Positions 18,073 through 26,520 of a stretch of 64,000 bases of DNA are shown in pieces; position 1 is the stretch's first letter; every line of letters begins with the position of its first letter. A program made the translations under genes and the position numbers. The notes below the pieces were generated by a model, which saw only the letters and a list, made by a program, of their open reading frames with translations, had not been told where the DNA came from and ran no database searches. Location of the stretch: positions 558,001 to 622,000 of the forward strand of contig NZ_LR134525.1 in the NCBI RefSeq assembly GCF_900638555.1, given 5' to 3'. Source of the stretch: Neisseria meningitidis (GTDB taxonomy: Bacteria; Pseudomonadota; Gammaproteobacteria; Burkholderiales; Neisseriaceae).

Positions 18073-18227
18073 TATAGCGGATTAACAAAAACCAGTACGG
18101 CGTTGTCGCGCCTTAGCTCAAAGAGAACGATTCTCTCAGGTGCTGAAGCACCGAGTGAATCGGTTCCGTACTATTCGTACTGTCTGCGGCTTCGTCGCCT
18201 TGTCCTGATTTTTGTTAATCCACTATA
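18073..18227. repeat. Correia element before pepP 3' end
   Basis: Full-length, left terminus TATAGCGGATT. The core hairpin is GAGAACGATTCTC and the right end ATCCACTATA. Confidence 0.93.
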
Positions 18228-18274
18228 TTTGCTTGCGGCAAGATGAAAACGGTGCGGGATGTTTTGGGAAACCA

Positions 18275-18309
18275 ATGCCGTCTGAAGGGCTTTCAGACGG
18301 CATTTTTTG
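18275..18309 (-). terminator. Inverted DUS terminator of pepP
   Basis: ATGCCGTCTGAA (18275-18286) and TTCAGACGGCAT (18292-18303) lie 18 bp beyond the pepP stop. Confidence 0.85.
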
Positions 18310-18320
18310 CGCCGTGCTGT

Positions 18321-20117
18321 TTAACGCGCCAGCGGTTCGGTGCGTTTGATCAGCCACGCTTTTGCCGCGCCTTCGGTCAGCGGCTCGAGGCGGCGGCGGA
18401 CTTCGGCGTGGTAGCGGTTGACCCAGTCGATTTCGCCGTCGGTCATGAGGGCGGTGTCCATCAGGCGGGTGTCGATGGGGCAGAGGGTCAGGGTTTCAAA
18501 ACAGAGGAAGCTGCCGAATTCGGTTTCTTGAGGGGCGGCGACGGCTTGGTTGGCGGCAAGGTTTTCAATGCGGATGCCCCATTTTCCCGGGCGGTAGAGT
18601 CCGGGTTCGATGGAGGTAACCATGCCTTTTTTCATGGCGGTTTCGGGCGTGGCGGGGGCGGCGAAGGCGATGCGCTGCGGGCCTTCGTGGACGTTGAGGA
18701 AATAGCCTACGCCGTGTCCGGTGCCGTGGCCGTAGTCGCATTGCGCCTGCCACAGGGGTTTGCGGCAAATCGCATCAATCAGCGGCGAGGGGATGTTTTC
18801 GGGGAACACGGCTTCGGCAAGCGCGATATGGGCTTTGAGAACGAGGGTGTTGTCGCGTTTTTGTTCGGCGGTGGGTGTGCCGACAGGGACGACGCGGGTG
18901 ATGTCGGTCGTGCCGCCTTTGTATTGCGCGCCGGAGTCGATGAGCAAAAGCCCGTTGCCGCTGATGGTGCTGTGGCTTTCGGGCGTTGCGCTGTAATGCG
19001 GCAGTGCGCCGTTGGCGTTGAAGCCTGCGATGGTGTCGAAACTCAATGAAATGAAGCCTGGGCGCACGCTGCGGTGGCGATAAAGCATGGTGTCCACGTC
19101 GATTTCGGTCAGGCTGCCGCCGTTGCCGATGATGTCTTCAAACTCGGCGAAGAAACCGCACAACGCCGCGCCGTCGTGTTCCATCGCTTCGCGGATGCGG
19201 GCGATGTCGGCTTCGGATTTGCAGGATTTGAACAGCGTGGACGGGTTGATTCCCTCGATAAGGCGCACGCTTTCGGGCAGGCGCACAAGCGTGCTGACGG
19301 CGGTTTTGTTCGGTTCGATAAGCAACGCGCCGCCGATTTGCGCGAGTTTGTCGGCAACTTGGGCGTAAGGCTCGACCGTGATGCCTGCGGTTTGCAGCGC
19401 GGCGGCGGCTTCGGCATTCAGACGGCATCGGTCGGTAAACAGGACGGCGTTGTCTTTGCCAATCAATAGATAGGACACGAAAACGGGATTGAAAGGCACG
19501 TCGCTGCCGCGCAGGTTGGTCAGCCAGGCGATGTCGTCGAGCGAGGAAACCAAGTGGTAATCCGCGCCTTTTTCCGCCATCACGGCGCGCACGCGGGCGA
19601 GTTTTTCGGCGGCGGTTTCGGAGACGTAGGCGGGGTCGTGGACGAACACGGTTTCGGCAGGAATGGCCGGGCGGCTTGTCCACACTTGGTCAAGCAGGCC
19701 GTCGGGGTGTTCGATGCGGATGTTTTTGGCGGCGAGCGATTGCGCTAAAGTGCGTTTGCCGGTGAGCGAGACCATATCGGAAAGGATGCCGACGGCGGCG
19801 TTTTCGGGCAGGTTTGCCGCGAGCCATTCGTTATACGGCGGCACTTGCCCGCTTTTTTGCAGTTCGATGCCGCTGCCCGCAAGCTGCTTGGCGGCTTGTT
19901 CCCAATAGCGGCTGTCCACCCATACGCCCGCTTCGTCGGCGGTAACGACGAATGTGCCGACCGAGCCGGTAAAGCCCGACAATTCGCGCCGCGCCTGCCA
20001 ATGTTCGGGCAGGTATTCGGACAGGTGGGGGTCGGCGGAAGGGATGACGAGTGCATCCAAGCCTTGCGCCTTCATGGCTTCGCGCAATGCGGACAGGTAA
20101 TTCGATACGGTATTCAT
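18321..20117 (-). CDS. pepP: Xaa-Pro aminopeptidase (M24B)
   Basis: 598 residues starting MNTVSNYLSALREAMKAQGL at the ATG of 20115-20117, preceded by GGAGGAAC. It has the two creatinase-like N-terminal domains and the C-terminal pita-bread metalloprotease fold. The metal ligands lie in LLIDSGAQYKGGTTDITRV, HGTGHGVGYFLNVHEGPQ and SIEPGLYRPG. It removes the first residue from peptides with Pro at position 2. The longer three-domain size matches eukaryotic-type APP1 and many Neisseria homologues rather than the 440-residue E. coli PepP. The in-frame extension to 20351 includes a DUS and no ribosome site. Confidence 0.92.
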   Translation of the reverse strand: MNTVSNYLSALREAMKAQGLDALVIPSADPHLSEYLPEHWQARRELSGFTGSVGTFVVTADEAGVWVDSRYWEQAAKQLAGSGIELQKSGQVPPYNEWLAANLPENAAVGILSDMVSLTGKRTLAQSLAAKNIRIEHPDGLLDQVWTSRPAIPAETVFVHDPAYVSETAAEKLARVRAVMAEKGADYHLVSSLDDIAWLTNLRGSDVPFNPVFVSYLLIGKDNAVLFTDRCRLNAEAAAALQTAGITVEPYAQVADKLAQIGGALLIEPNKTAVSTLVRLPESVRLIEGINPSTLFKSCKSEADIARIREAMEHDGAALCGFFAEFEDIIGNGGSLTEIDVDTMLYRHRSVRPGFISLSFDTIAGFNANGALPHYSATPESHSTISGNGLLLIDSGAQYKGGTTDITRVVPVGTPTAEQKRDNTLVLKAHIALAEAVFPENIPSPLIDAICRKPLWQAQCDYGHGTGHGVGYFLNVHEGPQRIAFAAPATPETAMKKGMVTSIEPGLYRPGKWGIRIENLAANQAVAAPQETEFGSFLCFETLTLCPIDTRLMDTALMTDGEIDWVNRYHAEVRRRLEPLTEGAAKAWLIKRTEPLAR

Positions 20118-20294
20118 AACAGTTCCTCCAATCGGGTTTTGCGGCTTCAGACGGCATGGACGGAAATCTGAAATGCCGTCTGAAAAACATAACCATCTTA
20201 TCAAATCGCCAGCCTGCTGCAAAACGGACGGGCTGATCGGATGGTGCGTGTTTGCGCGAAAAAAGCGATGTAAGGTTGTTTGTTGTAAAATTTT

Positions 20295-20325
20295 AGGCAT
20301 AAGATATCGTTTTATGCCTTTTTTT
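20295..20325 (+). terminator. Orphan rightward terminator
   Basis: AGGCATAA...TTATGCCT stem followed by TTTTTT. No annotated plus-strand gene precedes it, so a short RNA starting between 20130 and 20290 is possible. Confidence 0.6.
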
Positions 20326-20380
20326 GGAAGTAATATGGAAAATATAGTCAAGTTTGAGCATGAAGTTCTAATAGTGTGTG

Positions 20381-20408
20381 TTGGCAGGTATTTGGATTAC
20401 GTTACAAT
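20381..20408 (+). promoter_or_regulatory. Predicted promoter of the NRAMP-like gene
   Basis: TTGGCA, 16-bp spacer, TACAAT. It implies a leader of about 155-160 nt. Confidence 0.5.
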
Positions 20409-20573
20409 ACGCGCTTTCATCAAAATTTCCCTACCGAGCGGTATCCTGTTTTTGAAGACGGTAGGATTTGGGTTTGTTTGGGGGAATCCCGCCCAAATTG
20501 GAGCAATAGATAGGGCTGTGTCCGAATATGCGGCTCTGTGTGTTGAAACACGGTTAAAAATACGGAAGACTTT

Positions 20574-21827
20574 ATGTCCGAACAACATATTTCGACTTGG
20601 AAAAGTAAAATCAACGCATTGGGACCGGGGATTATGATGGCTTCGGCGGCGGTCGGCGGTTCGCACCTGATTGCCTCGACGCAGGCGGGCGCGCTTTACG
20701 GCTGGCAGATCGCGCTCATCATCATCCTGACCAACCTCTTCAAATACCCGTTTTTCCGCTTCAGCGCGCATTACACGCTGGACACGGGCAAGAGCCTGAT
20801 TGAAGGTTATGCCGAGAAAAGCCGCGTTTATTTGTGGGTATTCCTGATTTTGTGCATCCTCTCCGCCACGATTAACGCGGGCGCGGTCGCCATTGTAACC
20901 GCCGCCATCGTCAAAATGGCGATTCCCTCGCTGATGTTTGATGCCGGCACGGTTGCCGCCTTGATTATGGCATCCTGCCTGATTATTTTGGTGAGCGGAC
21001 GTTACCGCGCTTTGGATCGCGTTTCCAAAATCATCATCGTTACTTTGAGTATCGCCACGCTTGCCGCCGCCGGCATCGCTATGTCGCGCGGTATGCAGAT
21101 GCAGTCCGATTTTATCGAGCCGACACCGTGGACGCTTGCCGGTTTGGGCTTCCTGATCGCGCTGATGGGCTGGATGCCCGCGCCGATTGAAATTTCCGCC
21201 ATCAATTCTTTGTGGGTAACCGAAAAACAACGCATCAATCCTTCCGAATACCGCGACGGGATTTTTGATTTCAACGTCGGTTATATCGCCAGTGCGGTTT
21301 TGGCTTTGGTTTTCCTTGCACTGGGCGCGTTTGTGCAATACGGCAACGGCGAAGCAGTGCAGATGGCGGGCGGCAAATATATCGGGCAATTGATCAATAT
21401 GTACGCCGTTACCATCGGCGGCTGGTCGCGCCCGCTGGTGGCGTTTATCGCGTTTGCCTGTATGTACGGCACGACGATTACCGTTGTGGACGGCTATGCC
21501 CGTGCCATTGCCGAACCCGTGCGCCTGCTGCGCGGAAAAGACAAAACGGGCAACGCCGAATTCTTTGCCTGGAATATTTGGGTGGCGGGCAGCGGTTTGG
21601 CGGTGATTTTCTGGTTTGACGGCGTAATGGCGAATCTGCTCAAATTTGCGATGATTGCCGCTTTTGTGTCCGCCCCTGTGTTTGCCTGGCTGAATTACCG
21701 TTTGGTCAAAGGTGATGAAAAACACAAACTCACATCAGGTATGAATGCCCTTGCATTGGCAGGCTTGATTTATCTGACCGGTTTTACCGTTTTGTTCTTA
21801 TTGAATTTGGCGGGAATGTTCAAATGA
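20574..21827 (+). CDS. NRAMP-related metal transporter, divergent
   Basis: A 417-residue protein with about 11 membrane segments, beginning MSEQHISTWKSKINALGPGIMM. The overall pattern (ALGPGIMMASAAVGGSHLIA in TM1; GLGFLIALMGWMPAPIE in TM6) is that of the NRAMP/SLC11 superfamily, and it is commonly annotated as a divalent metal or Mn transporter. However, the TM1 metal-binding D-P-G-N of MntH is replaced by G-G-S-H, and the TM6 M-P-H by M-P-A. The substrate may therefore differ from manganese or iron. Family assignment is secure; substrate is not. Confidence 0.8.
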   Translation: MSEQHISTWKSKINALGPGIMMASAAVGGSHLIASTQAGALYGWQIALIIILTNLFKYPFFRFSAHYTLDTGKSLIEGYAEKSRVYLWVFLILCILSATINAGAVAIVTAAIVKMAIPSLMFDAGTVAALIMASCLIILVSGRYRALDRVSKIIIVTLSIATLAAAGIAMSRGMQMQSDFIEPTPWTLAGLGFLIALMGWMPAPIEISAINSLWVTEKQRINPSEYRDGIFDFNVGYIASAVLALVFLALGAFVQYGNGEAVQMAGGKYIGQLINMYAVTIGGWSRPLVAFIAFACMYGTTITVVDGYARAIAEPVRLLRGKDKTGNAEFFAWNIWVAGSGLAVIFWFDGVMANLLKFAMIAAFVSAPVFAWLNYRLVKGDEKHKLTSGMNALALAGLIYLTGFTVLFLLNLAGMFK

Positions 21828-21832
21828 TAACG

Positions 21833-21873
21833 ATGCCGTCTGAAACCGCAAACCGCTTTCAGACGGCATTGCC
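21833..21873 (+). terminator. Inverted DUS terminator
   Basis: ATGCCGTCTGAA (21833-21844) and TTCAGACGGCAT (21858-21869) just after the transporter stop. Confidence 0.8.
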
Positions 21874-21981
21874 GCGTTTATGGAAAAAAATGCCGACATC
21901 GCGTAAAATACGCGCAAATTTTGTGATTCGGTCAGGTCGTCTGAAACAGATTGCGCCTGATTTATTTTTTCGGAAAACCCT

Positions 21982-23493
21982 ATGAGCGAACAAAACCATC
22001 CGCAAACCGAGCCGCAGTTGGACGAAAACCAAATCATCGCCCTGCGCCGCGAAAAACTGCACAACATCCGCCAACAGCGCAACGCCTATCCCAACGACTT
22101 CAAACGCGACAGCTTCGCCGCCGATTTGCACGCCCAATACGGCGAAATCGGCAAAGAAGAACTCGATCCGCAAGGCATTCCCGTCAAAGTGGCCGGCCGC
22201 ATGATGCTGAAGCGTCAAATGGGCAAGGCGAGCTTTGCCACCATTCAAGACGTGTCCGGGCAAATCCAGCTTTATCTGAACAACAAAGGCGTGAGCCAAG
22301 AAGTTTTGGACGACTTCAACCATTGGGATTTGGGCGACATCGTCGGCGCGGAAGGCACTTTGTTCAAAACCAACCACGGCGAACTGACCGTACGCGTGTC
22401 CGGCATCCGCCTGCTGTCCAAATCCCTGCGCCCTCTGCCGGACAAACATAAAGGCTTGAGCGATCAGGAAACCAAATACCGTCAACGCTACGTCGATTTG
22501 ATTGCCAACGAAGAATCGCGCAATACCTTCATCAAACGCAGCCAAATCATCCAATCCGTGCGTAATTTTATGGTGGGCGAGCATTATCTCGAAGTCGAAA
22601 CCCCGATGATGCACCCGATTCCCGGCGGCGCGACGGCAAAACCCTTCGTTACCCATCACAATGCCTTAGATATTCCGCTTTATTTGCGAATCGCCCCCGA
22701 GCTGTATCTGAAACGCCTGGTTGTCGGTGGTTTGGAACGCGTGTTTGAAATCAACCGCAGCTTCCGCAACGAAGGCATGTCCGTGCGCCACAACCCCGAA
22801 TTCACCATGATCGAATTCTACGAAGCCTTCTCCGACTACGAACGCATGATGCAGATGGCGGAAGACATCATCCGCAACGCATCGCACACGGTAAACGGCA
22901 CGGCAAACATCACTTACAACGGCAAAGAAGTCGATTTGGAAAGCCCGTTTGAACGCCTGACCATTCTCGAAGCCATCAAAAAATACAATCCGCACTACAC
23001 CGACGAGCAGTTGAACGATGCGGAATGGCTGAAAAAAGAAATCGTCAAACACGGCGAAAGCCTGCCGCCGTCCCCGGGCATCGGCAGCCTGCAACTCGCG
23101 CTGTTTGAAGGTTGCGCCGAGGGCAAGCTGTGGAATCCGACCTTCATCGTCGATTACCCGGTCGAAGTTTCCCCGTTGGCGCGCGCTTCGGATACCAAAC
23201 AAGGTCTGACCGAACGTTTCGAATTGTTCGTTGTCGGGCGCGAACTGGCAAACGGCTATTCCGAGTTGAACGACCCCGAAGACCAAGCCGAACGCTTCAA
23301 AGCGCAAGTGGCGCAAAAAGACGCGGGCGACGACGAAGCGATGCACTACGATGCCGACTACATCCGCGCGATGGAGTTCGGTCTGTCGCCGACCGGCGGT
23401 TGCGGTATCGGCATCGACCGCTTGGTAATGTTGCTGACCGATTCGCAAACCATCCGTGACGTGATTCTGTTCCCGCAGATGCGCCCCGAGTAA
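21982..23493 (+). CDS. lysS: Lysyl-tRNA synthetase, class II
   Basis: 503 residues. The N-terminal OB-fold anticodon-binding domain covers about 60-170 ([20 protein letters not shown]). The class II catalytic core has motif 1 around [16 protein letters not shown], motif 2 [20 protein letters not shown] near 255, and motif 3 [15 protein letters not shown] near 475. It charges tRNA-Lys. Start [16 protein letters not shown] fits orthologues. It is intact and monocistronic, with a DUS-pair terminator. Confidence 0.97.
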   Translation: MSEQNHPQTEPQLDENQIIALRREKLHNIRQQRNAYPNDFKRDSFAADLHAQYGEIGKEELDPQGIPVKVAGRMMLKRQMGKASFATIQDVSGQIQLYLNNKGVSQEVLDDFNHWDLGDIVGAEGTLFKTNHGELTVRVSGIRLLSKSLRPLPDKHKGLSDQETKYRQRYVDLIANEESRNTFIKRSQIIQSVRNFMVGEHYLEVETPMMHPIPGGATAKPFVTHHNALDIPLYLRIAPELYLKRLVVGGLERVFEINRSFRNEGMSVRHNPEFTMIEFYEAFSDYERMMQMAEDIIRNASHTVNGTANITYNGKEVDLESPFERLTILEAIKKYNPHYTDEQLNDAEWLKKEIVKHGESLPPSPGIGSLQLALFEGCAEGKLWNPTFIVDYPVEVSPLARASDTKQGLTERFELFVVGRELANGYSELNDPEDQAERFKAQVAQKDAGDDEAMHYDADYIRAMEFGLSPTGGCGIGIDRLVMLLTDSQTIRDVILFPQMRPE

Positions 23494-23516
23494 TCATAAA
23501 AACAGTTGAAATGGCA

Positions 23517-23554
23517 ATGCCGTCTGAACCCGATTGGATTCAGACGGCATTTTG
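23517..23554 (+). terminator. lysS inverted DUS terminator
   Basis: ATGCCGTCTGAA and TTCAGACGGCAT (23539-23550) around a 10-nt loop, followed by TTTT. Confidence 0.88.
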
Positions 23555-23568
23555 TATGGCAGGATTGA

Positions 23569-23721
23569 TAGTGAATTAACAAAAATCAGGACAAGGCGGC
23601 GAGCCGCAGACGGTACAAATAGTACGGAACCAATTCACTTGGTGCTTCAGCACCTTAGAGAATCGTTCTCTTTGAGCTAAGGCGAGCCAACGCTGTACCG
23701 GTTTAAATTTAATTCACTATA
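23569..23721. repeat. Correia element at left edge of the fic region
   Basis: Long form with variant ends TAGTGAATTAAC and AATTCACTATA. It truncates the 3' side of the gene fragment at 23722-23910. Confidence 0.92.
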
Positions 23722-23910
23722 TTCGGTTTCCAACTGACCGACCCATTCTGACAAGGCCGACAGGCGTTGTTCGGATTTCGCCACGAACGGGTTTTCGGTA
23801 TCCCACGCGTAGCCTGCCAAAATCGAAGAAAGCATACGGCTGATTTCCGGGCTGCGGTCGGGCGCGTACACGACGTTTTGGAAGCGGAAATCGTACCAAC
23901 CGTCCACACA
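23722..23910 (-). pseudogene. Unrecognised gene fragment cut by a Correia element
   Basis: The minus strand encodes DGWYDFRFQNVVYAPDRSPE and on to QLETEY in good neisserial codon usage, then runs into the Correia element and ends there. A stop lies directly upstream, so both ends are missing. Only GTG is available as a start. I do not recognise the family; it probably belonged to the same accessory insertion as the following two genes. Confidence 0.5.
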
Positions 23911-24789
23911 TCAGGGGCGGTAATCCGAATCAACACGCCTTCTTGCCTGTGCGGCGGACATAAACCGTTTTTTGACCTCCAGCACCACACCTAAAATCAC
24001 GCTGCCTTCGGGCAGGTCGAGGGCTTCAGACGGCCTGCCCGTCTGATAAATCAGCATCCTGCCCGCAATATCGATAACAAGGTGCGCGACGACCAGCCGC
24101 TTGTCGGACAGTTCAATCAGTACGATGTCTTCGTCCGCAGGGCGCATACGCGGCTCGACCACCAGCAAATCCCCCTTTTCGATAACCGGCGACATGGACG
24201 TGTCGGGCATGGCAACGGCAAACGTATATTGTGAAGGGGCGACCACCGAAGCAAACAGGTCGAAACTGCCCGTGAGTTTGCCTGTACGGGCGAAAGCCGC
24301 CGCCTGACGGTCTGACAACAAAGGACGGGGTGTGAGCCTCATCGACAGTGCTTTGCCGTCGGCATCGCTGTGGTTGTGCGTATGCGTATGATGGTTGTTG
24401 ATGGTCGTATCGCCTTGGACATCGTTAAGGATTATGCTGTTTGAACCTGCCACGGATTTGGTCATCTCATTGTAGGCTTGCGTCGTGATGCGCTCTTGCT
24501 TGGTCATACCTGTTACAGCCTGTTTCAGCATTTCTAACGCTATGTGATTCTTCCTAAGGGTCGCTATACCGGCTTTTGCAGCTTGCTCATTACCACAAGA
24601 GGGGCAACCCCAGCTACTTCCTATGAACATATTGGAGTACCTCGAACAGGTTTGGTTTCCATGTTTAGGGCAGTTGATTACACACGGCTTGGCTGTACCC
24701 TCAAACTCGACCAACTTAATGCCACGATGACCGAAACGTTCCTCAACCTCAGCAGCAGCTTCTTCAAATGTTTTTGACCTTCTTGCCAT
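23911..24789 (-). CDS. DUF723 - S24 peptidase-like repressor
   Basis: A 292-residue protein of two parts. Residues 1-65 (KTFEEAAAEVEERFGHRGIK; CPKHGNQTC...CPSCGNEQ) form a zinc-ribbon-like module matching DUF723, a family first noted in Neisseria and suspected to bind DNA. After a linker with HHTHTHNH, residues 165-280 resemble a LexA/phage-repressor S24 domain (MPDTSMSPVIEKGDLLVVEP), with the Ser of T-S-M in the nucleophile position. The usual catalytic Lys in V-K-R-L appears as VVAHL, so self-cleavage is doubtful. It was probably phage-derived and may regulate the adjacent fic gene, 29 bp upstream. Confidence 0.7.
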   Translation of the reverse strand: MARRSKTFEEAAAEVEERFGHRGIKLVEFEGTAKPCVINCPKHGNQTCSRYSNMFIGSSWGCPSCGNEQAAKAGIATLRKNHIALEMLKQAVTGMTKQERITTQAYNEMTKSVAGSNSIILNDVQGDTTINNHHTHTHNHSDADGKALSMRLTPRPLLSDRQAAAFARTGKLTGSFDLFASVVAPSQYTFAVAMPDTSMSPVIEKGDLLVVEPRMRPADEDIVLIELSDKRLVVAHLVIDIAGRMLIYQTGRPSEALDLPEGSVILGVVLEVKKRFMSAAQARRRVDSDYRP

Positions 24790-24818
24790 ATTGACCTCCG
24801 GATTATTGATTATTTTGG

Positions 24819-25946
24819 CTATGCTTTAACGAGGGATTGGAATGAGGTAAAGCTGTTGCCCTCTCCCCGCAATAGTTCCATTAGGCGCGGATGAATGAAT
24901 AGTTTGTCCCTGCCAATGGCGATTTCTTGCAGCACACCTATGTCTGAAAGCTCTTTCAGGTACTTAGAGGCCGTCTGCCGTTTGGCTATCCCTGCCGCTT
25001 CTAGGTTGGCAATGCGTGTATATGGCTGCTCAAACAGAAGATTTACCAGTTCGTGCGTGTAGATTCCTTGTGCGTGTGTCCGTATGTGTTGACGTGTCTG
25101 CTCGAACAGGCGGCGTATCGCATCTATTTTCGATACCGTCCAATCGGCGGTGTCGGCTACGCCGTCTAAGATGTAGATTATCCAGCTTTCCCAATCCTGC
25201 CGTTCGGTTACGCCTAAAAGCAGGCGGTAATAGTCCGCCCTGTTTTCGATGATGTAGCGGCTCAAATACAAAATAGGCAAATCCAAAAGCCCTTTTTCAA
25301 TCAATAGCAGGCTGTTCAATATGCGCCCCGTCCGCCCGTTGCCGTCCGTAAACGGATGGATGGCTTCAAATTGGTAATGTGCCGCCGCCATGATGATAAG
25401 CGGGTCTAAATCGCCGCTTTCGTGAATAAACCGCTCCCAATTTGCCAGCTTGCCGCGTATGGTTTCTTCTCCTTCGGGCGGGGTATAGACAACATTTCCG
25501 CTGTTGCCTCCTTTTAGGGCTGTGCCGCCTGTTTTGCGGATGGCCATTTCGTAGGGGTGCTTGATGGCGTTGCAGACCATGATGGCGGTTTGTGTGCATA
25601 AAGGGCGGCTCGTCAGTGATTCATAGCCTGCAAACAGGGCGGTGCGGTATTGCAGGGCTTCTTTCGTGGCAGGGTCTTGCCGTTCCGTATCCATTTGCAG
25701 GGATTGAAACAGCTTATCCGTTGTGGTTACGATGTTTTCAATTTCCGAACTTGCACGGGCTTCCATAACAGGAAGGGTGTTAATCAGCATGGCTTGATTC
25801 GGTATCAGTTCTGCCGCCTGCTTTAAACGGGCAAGGGATGCACGGGCGGCTATACAACGTTTCAGGATGGTTTTGCTTTCAATATCCTGTTTTGGCGGCA
25901 GGGGTGGTAAATCGTTATAGGGAATATCGGGTTTCCAGTTGCTCAT
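24819..25946 (-). CDS. Fic-domain protein (class II, AMP transferase family)
   Basis: 375 residues. The N-terminal helix carries the inhibitory motif SSEIEN (residues 66-71, S-x-x-x-E-N), which places it in class II (N-terminal autoinhibition). The Fic motif [12 protein letters not shown] is complete at 197-208, with catalytic His197 and both anion-hole Arg. The C-terminal 70 residues form a winged helix ([20 protein letters not shown]), as in Fic proteins with DNA-binding tails. It differs from the short class III NmFic crystallised from meningococcus. It probably adenylylates a bacterial target; the target is unknown. Flanking Correia elements and the DUF723 neighbour indicate an accessory insertion. 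Confidence 0.88.
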   Translation of the reverse strand: MSNWKPDIPYNDLPPLPPKQDIESKTILKRCIAARASLARLKQAAELIPNQAMLINTLPVMEARASSEIENIVTTTDKLFQSLQMDTERQDPATKEALQYRTALFAGYESLTSRPLCTQTAIMVCNAIKHPYEMAIRKTGGTALKGGNSGNVVYTPPEGEETIRGKLANWERFIHESGDLDPLIIMAAAHYQFEAIHPFTDGNGRTGRILNSLLLIEKGLLDLPILYLSRYIIENRADYYRLLLGVTERQDWESWIIYILDGVADTADWTVSKIDAIRRLFEQTRQHIRTHAQGIYTHELVNLLFEQPYTRIANLEAAGIAKRQTASKYLKELSDIGVLQEIAIGRDKLFIHPRLMELLRGEGNSFTSFQSLVKA

Positions 25947-26224
25947 ATTTAAAATTTCAAAAAATTTAAAGATGTTTCCAGTATATGTTTACGCCGTGTA
26001 TATATCAAGGATATATGTTTAAAAATTTGGCTTTTGTAAATATATGGGCGGTAAAACCGCATTATTTTATGCTGTTACCTATTTTACACCTTGTCTGCAC
26101 ACGATTTCCAAACAACCTAAAAAGAAACCTGCCGAAAGACAGGTTTAAAGAGGTCATTTTAAATGTGAACTAAAGCTTACACCCTCGTAGGGTATCGTGT
26201 ATATCAGACGTACTTAATATACAC
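25947..26224. other. AT-rich intergenic region upstream of fic
   Basis: Contains the fic promoter region. TATATGTTTACGCCGTGTATA is followed by a second ATATGTTTAAA about 30 bp on, near 25983-26022, giving short repeats of TATATGTTTA. A 62-codon ORF here has no recognisable features. The rest to 26520 is Correia element and DUS hairpin. Confidence 0.5.
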
Positions 26225-26380
26225 TATTAGTGGATTAAATTTAAACCAGTACGGCGTTGCCTCGCCTTAGCTCAAAGAGAACGATTCTCTAAGGTGCTGA
26301 AGCACCAAGTGAATCGGTTCCGTACTATTTGTACTGTCTGCGGCTCGCCGCCTTGTCCTAATTTTTGTTAATCCACTATA
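26225..26380. repeat. Correia element at right edge of the fic region
   Basis: Full-length with left end TATTAGTGGATT (one extra T) and right end ATCCACTATA. Confidence 0.92.
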
Positions 26381-26473
26381 TTGTACAGGCGGCAAATGCC
26401 GTCTGAAACTGTTTGCGGAAGAAATTTATCCGGTGCGGGCGGTTGCGCCCAATGCGTCAGTCCAGTTTGAAAA

Positions 26474-26511
26474 ATGCCGTCTGAAACGGGAAATGTTCAG
26501 ACGGCATTTGA
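26474..26511 (-). terminator. Inverted DUS terminator of the helicase gene
   Basis: ATGCCGTCTGAA (26474-26485) and TTCAGACGGCAT (26496-26507), 14 bp past the helicase stop; reading leftwards the stem is followed by TTTTT. Confidence 0.85.
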
Positions 26512-26520
26512 TTTTCAGGG

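Larger units (their letters stand above)
20118..20573. other. Intergenic pepP / NRAMP-like region
   Basis: 456 bp between divergent genes. It contains DUS ATGCCGTCTGAA at 20171-20182, a rightward terminator-like hairpin at 20295-20325 and a predicted promoter at 20381-20408. No convincing small ORF. Confidence 0.6.

Noticed and set aside
24357..24393. His-rich stretch HHTHTHNH in the DUF723 protein as a separate metal-binding gene
   Set aside because: It is an internal linker of a continuous frame between two recognisable domains.
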